Shown in pieces: positions 13,185 to 16,823 of a stretch of 16,823 nt of DNA. The notes below the pieces were generated by a model. That model did not search any database. It was not told the origin of the DNA and was given only the letters and a program-made list of their open reading frames with translations. How positions within the stretch are numbered: position 1 is the stretch's first letter; each line of letters starts with the position of its first letter. This DNA is from Ruminococcaceae bacterium UBA5904 (GTDB taxonomy: Bacteria; Bacillota; Clostridia; Oscillospirales; Acutalibacteraceae), in assembly GCA_002431305.1 (NCBI GenBank), contig DJEG01000042.1, forward strand, positions 1-16,823. The letters are read 5' to 3'. A program made the translations under genes and the position numbers.

Positions 13185-13340
13185 TTATCTCGGCTGAACG
13201 ACCGATGAAAACAGAGCTTTTATTTTCTCGATAAGCCGCTCGAAGAAATTAATAATAGTTGTAAGCAGCGAGGGGTAAACTCCCATTCCGGGATCAAGCT
13301 CAGAACCGGGATCCATAGATATTACATTATCGTTATCCAT
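13185..13340 (-). CDS. Small peptide 3 (51 aa) with C-terminal amphipathic helix, function unknown
   Basis: A 51-residue peptide on the minus strand with its own promoter, a strong AAGGAGGTG site 6 nt before the ATG, and its own terminator. The N-terminal half is acidic and rich in Pro/Gly, with DPGSELDPG at 10-18 (a repeated DPG). From about 24 to 48 follows an amphipathic helix, SLLTTIINFFERLIEKIKAL then FSSVV. Its residues 29-44 (IINFFERLIEKIKALF) align without gaps to residues 4-19 of peptide 1, with 6 of 16 identical. The N-terminal part has no counterpart in peptides 1 and 2 and could be a leader, a solubilising segment or a protein-binding tail. An in-frame start 11 codons upstream is rejected because it lies in the promoter-leader region. 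No named family is recognised. Confidence 0.7.
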   Translation of the reverse strand: MDNDNVISMDPGSELDPGMGVYPSLLTTIINFFERLIEKIKALFSSVVQPR

Positions 13341-13363
13341 TGACTGCACCTCCTTACAACTCA

Positions 13364-13392
13364 ATACTACCATAGTTATATAAGGAAGTCAA
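13364..13392 (-). promoter_or_regulatory. Promoter of small peptide 3
   Basis: On the minus strand, TTGACT (13387-13392), a 17-nt spacer ending in TGG and TAGTAT (13364-13369): an extended -10 promoter lying just after the galT stop. The leader is about 17 nt. Confidence 0.72.
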
Positions 13393-13418
13393 GCGACGAT
13401 ATTCAAAATCTGTTCACA

Positions 13419-14924
13419 TTATATATTATTTTTGTTCACATAACTTACAAACGCGTCCATGTGCGTCCTGCCCTTTTCGTCTCTTGCAAACACTCCGCAC
13501 TGTTCGAGAATCGCGCTGTAAACTATGCCGATTTCATTTTTTATAATATCGACAACGTTGCTCTCGTCAATTTTATCGTATTTCTTTTTAAAATTCATAA
13601 CCCAGTCATAGTGCTTGCCTATGCTCTCGTTATTCGAAAAATCTGCGCCCGAAAGTATCGCTTCTTTCAAAGAAGCCATTTCGCCTTTAAGTCTTGCGGG
13701 CAGAACGGCAAGTCCCATTACCTCGATAAGTCCGATATTCTCTCTCTTGATATGATGATACTCGGGGTGCGGATGGTAAACGCCGTCGGGGTACTGCTCG
13801 GTCGTTATGTTGTTTCTCAAAACGAGGTCGAGTTCATAGTTTTCCCCGCGTTTTCTCGCTATCGGGGTTATCGTGTTATGCGGTACTCCGTCTGTTTCGG
13901 CGAATATAAACGCATCGGTGTCGGTGTAGCCTCTCCACGCAGACAGGATTTTTCCGCCGAGAGAACAGATTCTGTCGGTGTCCTTACCGCTTAATCTGAT
14001 AACGGTCATCGGCCATTTTACAACGCCTGCCGATACGTCAGAAAATCCGTCAAATTTAAGTTCCCTCTCGACCTTTGCCTTAGCCATTGCAAAATCATAC
14101 TTTCCGCCCTGGAAATGCTCGTGCGCGAGAATCGAACCGCCGACTATAGGCAGGTCGGCATTCGAACCGACGAAATAATGAGGCAGGAACTTAACGAACG
14201 CGAAAAGTTTTCTGAACGCCTTTTCGTCAATCTTCATCGGCGTGTGAATGCCGTTAAATACTATACAATGCTCGTTATAATAGACGTATGGCGAGTACTG
14301 CATGAACCAGTTTTCACCGCAGATATCTATGGGGATGATTCTGTGATTCTCCCTCGCCGGGTGATTTACCCTGCCCGCGTAGCCCTCGTTTTCACGGCAG
14401 AGCATGCATTTGGGATACGAAGCCGTCTTAGCCTTAGCCGCGGCTGCGATAGCCTTGGGATCCTTTTCGGGCTTTGAAAGATTTATCGTGATATCCATAT
14501 CTCCATACGGGGTATGAGTTATCCACTTCATATCCTTTTTAACCCTGTACGTTCTGATATAGTCTGAATTTCTCGAAAGTGAATAGTAATAATCCGTCGC
14601 CGAAACCCTATCATTATTGTATCTCGACATAAATTCGCCGATAACCTCGCTCGGGCGGGGCATAAGGCAGTTCATAATTTTCGTGTCAAGCAGGTCTCTG
14701 TATGTAACCGAGTCCTCGCACACACCGTTTTTAACCGCAAAATCAAGCAAAACCTTCAGGATTTCTTCAAGTTCGGCACCCTTTACGGCTTCGCATTCTT
14801 CATAATCGTCAGAACCGATAACGTCTAAAATAAGATTCCTTGCATAAACGCCGTCGGCGGGTTTTATAAGTTCTTTTTCTATACCGTAATTTACAAGAGA
14901 AGCGACTGCTTCATATACTGTCAT
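13419..14924 (-). CDS. galT: UDP-glucose-hexose-1-phosphate uridylyltransferase, class II GalT
   Basis: GalT (501 aa) swaps UMP between UDP-glucose and galactose 1-phosphate in the Leloir pathway, through a uridylyl-histidine intermediate. The long form without the class I layout is the Firmicutes class II type (GalT2). Visible blocks include VYEAVASLVNYGI at the N-terminus, a CMLC pair (173-176), PYVYYNEHCIVF, and the active-site motif AHEHFQGG (267-274) with the His-x-His-x-Gln pattern. ITPIARKRGENYELDLVLRNN and DGVYHPHPEYHHIKRENIGLIEVMGLAVLP follow. The start at 14924 is chosen because GAGGTTGG lies 9 nt upstream; an ATG five codons earlier overlaps that site. It has its own promoter. galK and galE are not adjacent, so the pathway genes are scattered. 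No terminator is seen before peptide 3. Confidence 0.96.
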   Translation of the reverse strand: MTVYEAVASLVNYGIEKELIKPADGVYARNLILDVIGSDDYEECEAVKGAELEEILKVLLDFAVKNGVCEDSVTYRDLLDTKIMNCLMPRPSEVIGEFMSRYNNDRVSATDYYYSLSRNSDYIRTYRVKKDMKWITHTPYGDMDITINLSKPEKDPKAIAAAAKAKTASYPKCMLCRENEGYAGRVNHPARENHRIIPIDICGENWFMQYSPYVYYNEHCIVFNGIHTPMKIDEKAFRKLFAFVKFLPHYFVGSNADLPIVGGSILAHEHFQGGKYDFAMAKAKVERELKFDGFSDVSAGVVKWPMTVIRLSGKDTDRICSLGGKILSAWRGYTDTDAFIFAETDGVPHNTITPIARKRGENYELDLVLRNNITTEQYPDGVYHPHPEYHHIKRENIGLIEVMGLAVLPARLKGEMASLKEAILSGADFSNNESIGKHYDWVMNFKKKYDKIDESNVVDIIKNEIGIVYSAILEQCGVFARDEKGRTHMDAFVSYVNKNNI

Positions 14925-14948
14925 ATTTACCAACCTCATTTCTAACTA

Positions 14949-14977
14949 ATTATACTTTAATTCGTATTTCTTTACAA
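14949..14977 (-). promoter_or_regulatory. Sigma-A promoter of galT
   Basis: On the minus strand, TTGTAA (14972-14977), a 17-nt spacer and a perfect TATAAT (14949-14954), just upstream of galT. The leader is about 18 nt. No obvious operator dyad is seen. Confidence 0.82.
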
Positions 14978-14994
14978 GCGTTTAATTAAAAATA

Positions 14995-15023
14995 TTGAAT
15001 TTTGTCGTAATTTATAGTAGAAT
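14995..15023 (+). promoter_or_regulatory. Promoter of the ynzC-like gene, overlapped by a direct repeat
   Basis: TTGAAT (14995-15000), a 17-nt spacer and TAGAAT (15018-15023). A 10-bp direct repeat TAGTAGAATA lies at 15015-15024 and 15029-15038, 14 nt apart, with the first copy covering the -10 box. Confidence 0.65.
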
Positions 15024-15054
15024 ACAGGTAGTAGAATATAGGACGGTGATTATA

Positions 15055-15273
15055 ATGGAACAGAAAAATATAGACAGATTAAACGCACTTGCAAAATCGG
15101 CTAAAGAAAGAGAGCTTACCGACGAGGAAAAGGACGAACAGCAAAAGTTACGACGCGAATACATCGACGCGTACAAGGCTTCGCTTCACGGCGTGCTGAG
15201 CAATTCGTACATCGTCCGCCCCGACGGAACAAAGGAAAAGGTCAGACGCAAAAAACCGCAGAACAACAATTAA
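15055..15273 (+). CDS. DUF896 family protein (YnzC-like)
   Basis: A small cytoplasmic protein (72 aa) of the DUF896 family, which includes Bacillus subtilis YnzC, a two-helix hairpin protein of unknown biochemical role. The family pattern is clear: NIDRLNALAKSAKERELTDE, EQQKLRREYIDAYK, then SNSYIVRPDGTKEKVRRKK. The start at 15055 is chosen because GGACGGTGAT lies upstream and DUF896 proteins begin here; 20 further open codons upstream cover the promoter. In B. subtilis, ynzC sits in the SOS-induced yneA operon. Here it is a single gene, and I see no LexA box (GAAC-N4-GTTC) upstream, so SOS control is not supported. Confidence 0.93.
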   Translation: MEQKNIDRLNALAKSAKERELTDEEKDEQQKLRREYIDAYKASLHGVLSNSYIVRPDGTKEKVRRKKPQNNN

Positions 15274-15289
15274 ATTCAAAATATACAGC

Positions 15290-15346
15290 AAAAAGGTCCG
15301 CATCGATTCGAAAACTTACGAAACGATACGGACCTGTTTTTAGTTT
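15290..15346 (+). terminator. Bidirectional terminator between the ynzC-like gene and the MscS gene
   Basis: A long interrupted stem: AGGTCCG/CGGACCT, one mismatch, ATCG/CGAT, one mismatch, TTCG/CGAA, with an 8-nt loop (15294-15335). T runs follow on both strands (GTTTTTAGTTTTT on plus, TTTTTG on minus), so it serves both convergent genes. Confidence 0.93.
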
Positions 15347-16248
15347 TTATTATCGATATGAACGTCCATCTGCGGGTACGGAATTCCTATCGAATGAGCG
15401 TCAAGCTGTTCTTTTATCTGCTCTAAAAGCGTAAATTTCGTCTGCCAGTAGTCCTCCGACTTACACCACGCGCGCAGCTGAAAATCAAGCGCGCTGTCTC
15501 CGTAGTTCGTGAGAACCGCCTCGCATTCGGGAGTGTCGAGAACAAGCTCGTTATCCTGCGCGGCTTTCATCAAAAGATTCTTAACCGTCTGTGCGTCGGC
15601 TGAATAATCAACCGAAACGTCAAGTATCAGCTTTCTTGTATCGAACGCGTTACAGTCGGTTATGGCTGTGTTTGAAATCTCGCTGTTGGGAATCAAAACC
15701 ATGCTGTTGTCGGGAGTTATAATTTTCGTGTAGAAAATATTTATCGACTTTACAATACCCGAATACTGTCCGGACGAAATAAAATCGCCGACCTTAAACG
15801 GCTTCATAACGGCTATGATAAACCCGCCCGCGATGTTGCTCAGACTGCCCTGCAGCGCAAGTCCGACGGCAAGACCGCACGAACCGATTATCGTTATCAT
15901 GGAAGCCATCGGAACTCCGAGAATCGAAGCGACGACTATCACGAGCAGTATTTTAAGACCTATCGAAACAACGCTCTTCATAAACGAAGCCATGGTCGGG
16001 TCGATTTTAGAATACGCCTTTGATTTTTTGAATTTATTGACACAGATATTTATAAGTCTCCAGCCGATTACGAGAATAACAAGTCCGATAAGAAGATTTA
16101 TTCCCGCGGAGGCAAGATAATCCTTAATCTGCTCCCAAAGCTTTTCAAAAAACGATGTTGTTTTTTCAATATTTTCCTGCGTGTTTCCGAAGCTGACCGT
16201 CATATCCTCGACGGCTTTTTGCAGGGACGTAAAACCTTCGCTGTTCAT
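15340..16248 (-). CDS. Small-conductance mechanosensitive channel, MscS family
   Basis: A mechanosensitive ion channel (302 aa) that opens under membrane tension to release solutes during hypo-osmotic shock. An N-terminal helical part (1-44) precedes three membrane segments near 46-66, 93-112 and 115-148. The pore-lining TM3 and its continuation into the beta domain carry the family signature GLAVGLALQGSLSNIAGG (125-142) and MKPFKVGDFI (148-157). A cytoplasmic alpha/beta cage domain with ITPDNSMVLIPNSEISN and the C-terminal IGIPYPQMDVHI follows. Length and layout match a plain MscS. The ATG overlaps the TGA of nadC (ATGA). No Shine-Dalgarno site is evident before it, so translation is probably coupled to nadC. 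YggB/MscS-type function is secure; ion selectivity is not readable. Confidence 0.95.
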   Translation of the reverse strand: MNSEGFTSLQKAVEDMTVSFGNTQENIEKTTSFFEKLWEQIKDYLASAGINLLIGLVILVIGWRLINICVNKFKKSKAYSKIDPTMASFMKSVVSIGLKILLVIVVASILGVPMASMITIIGSCGLAVGLALQGSLSNIAGGFIIAVMKPFKVGDFISSGQYSGIVKSINIFYTKIITPDNSMVLIPNSEISNTAITDCNAFDTRKLILDVSVDYSADAQTVKNLLMKAAQDNELVLDTPECEAVLTNYGDSALDFQLRAWCKSEDYWQTKFTLLEQIKEQLDAHSIGIPYPQMDVHIDNKN

Positions 16249-16823
16249 TTCGCTATTTTCATCGATATATCAAAGGCCTTTACGGAGTGCGTGAGCGCAC
16301 CCATCGATATTATATCGACTCCGGCTTTTCCTACCTCGGCTATATTGTCTAACGTAACGTTTCCGCTCGCTTCGGTGAGCGCACGTTTATCTATTATTTT
16401 AACAGCCTCGCGCATTGTATCGACGTCCATATTGTCAAGCATTATGATATCCGCGCCGGCTTTTACGGCTTCTTTAACTTCGTCAAGGTCTCGTGTCTCT
16501 ACCTCAATTTTTACCGTATGACCGATTTTCTGTCTTAACAGTCCGACGGTTTTTTCGATTCCGCCGCCCGCGTCTATGTGATTGTCCTTAAGCATAGCCG
16601 CGTCGGAGAGATTGAAACGGTGATTTCTGCCCCCTCCGCACGTTACGGCATATTTCTGCAAAGCGCGCAGTCCGGGGAGCGTTTTTCTCGTGTCGGCAAT
16701 CGACGCGCCTGTGCCCTCGACGGCGTTTACCGCGCGGGACGTCATCGTCGCAATGCCCGACATGTGCTGTATTAAATTGAGCGCGGTGCGTTCACCCTGT
16801 AACATAAGAACGCCCTTGCCGGA
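16245..16823 (-). CDS. nadC: Quinolinate phosphoribosyltransferase (partial, 5' end outside window)
   Basis: C-terminal two thirds (192 residues seen) of NadC, which converts quinolinate and PRPP to nicotinate mononucleotide, CO2 and pyrophosphate in de novo NAD synthesis. Visible motifs are GERTALNLIQHMSGIAT, IADTRKTLPGLRALQKYAVTCGGGRNHRFNLSD, AAMLKDNHI, KIEVETRDLDE, ADIIMLDNM, ASGNVTLDNIAEVGKAGVDIISMGALTHS: the phosphoribosyl and quinolinate binding sites of the family's alpha/beta barrel. The frame stays open to the window edge (SGKGVL precedes the first Met), so about 90 N-terminal residues are missing, and that Met is not the start. It overlaps the MscS gene by 4 bp. The usual partners nadA and nadB are not in the window but would be expected upstream. 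Confidence 0.97.
   Translation of the reverse strand, partial: SGKGVLMLQGERTALNLIQHMSGIATMTSRAVNAVEGTGASIADTRKTLPGLRALQKYAVTCGGGRNHRFNLSDAAMLKDNHIDAGGGIEKTVGLLRQKIGHTVKIEVETRDLDEVKEAVKAGADIIMLDNMDVDTMREAVKIIDKRALTEASGNVTLDNIAEVGKAGVDIISMGALTHSVKAFDISMKIAK

Noticed and set aside
12787..13340. Type I toxin-antitoxin reading of the peptide island
   Set aside because: I found no convincing antisense promoter or antisense RNA over peptides 1 and 2, and the peptides are amphipathic rather than a single transmembrane span. It stays possible but is unsupported.
12787..13340. Double-glycine-leader bacteriocin cluster
   Set aside because: No GG cleavage motif, no ABC transporter with peptidase domain, and no immunity gene nearby.
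1..16823. CRISPR array, tRNA, rRNA, transposase or phage genes
   Set aside because: No regularly spaced repeats, cloverleaf-like sequence or mobile-element proteins were seen on either strand.

Overview
The window comes from a chromosome of a low-to-moderate GC, Gram-positive, probably spore-forming anaerobe of the class Clostridia, most like the Ruminococcaceae/Oscillospiraceae. This rests on four things: a pro-sequence-bearing sporulation sigma factor (SigK type), Firmicutes-type class II GalT, TmcAL (YlbM) and DUF896 (YnzC), strong Shine-Dalgarno sites, and near-consensus sigma-A promoters, many with an extended TGn -10 box. I see no insertion sequences, phage genes, CRISPR arrays, tRNAs or rRNAs. 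Most of the window is ordinary chromosomal core plus a little accessory metabolism.

Layout. (1) 53-1285, minus: the classical rpsF-ssb-rpsR operon, with a consensus promoter, a structured leader that may be the S6:S18 autoregulatory element, and a terminator. (2) 1319-2310, minus: a membrane-anchored VanY-like D,D-carboxypeptidase. (3) 2373-3447, plus: a lipoprotein of unknown function behind two tandem promoters. (4) 3524-5483, plus: typA/bipA, probably starting at TTG. (5) 5497-6846, minus: ackA, divergent from tmcAL (6871-8073, plus), with overlapping promoters; both enzymes use acetate and ATP. (6) sigK (minus), whose 3' end overlaps tmcAL, divergent from a diacylglycerol kinase-family gene and a GtrA-family membrane protein (plus). 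(7) 10551-12658, minus: a two-gene unit of a calcineurin-like phosphoesterase with a C-terminal membrane tail and a cytoplasmic GH43 glycosidase, overlapping by 4 bp. (8) 12725-13392: an island of three very small genes encoding amphipathic-helix peptides, two in tandem on plus and one convergent on minus, with a bidirectional terminator between. (9) 13419-14977, minus: galT. (10) 14995-15335, plus: a ynzC-like DUF896 gene. (11) 15340-16823, minus: nadC (its 5' part lies beyond the window) overlapping an MscS-type channel gene.

The most unusual content is the small-peptide island. Peptides of 32, 35 and 51 residues share an ungapped 16-residue amphipathic core ending K-x-L-F. The first two also share an identical 11-nt ribosome-binding leader at identical spacing, which points to tandem duplication. 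No transporter, immunity gene or protease lies beside them, so their role (membrane-active peptide, secreted peptide, toxin-like or sporulation-linked) is open. No intergenic stretch exceeds 300 bases; the longest (2252-2501, 3396-3607, 12599-12786) are explained by promoters and terminators.
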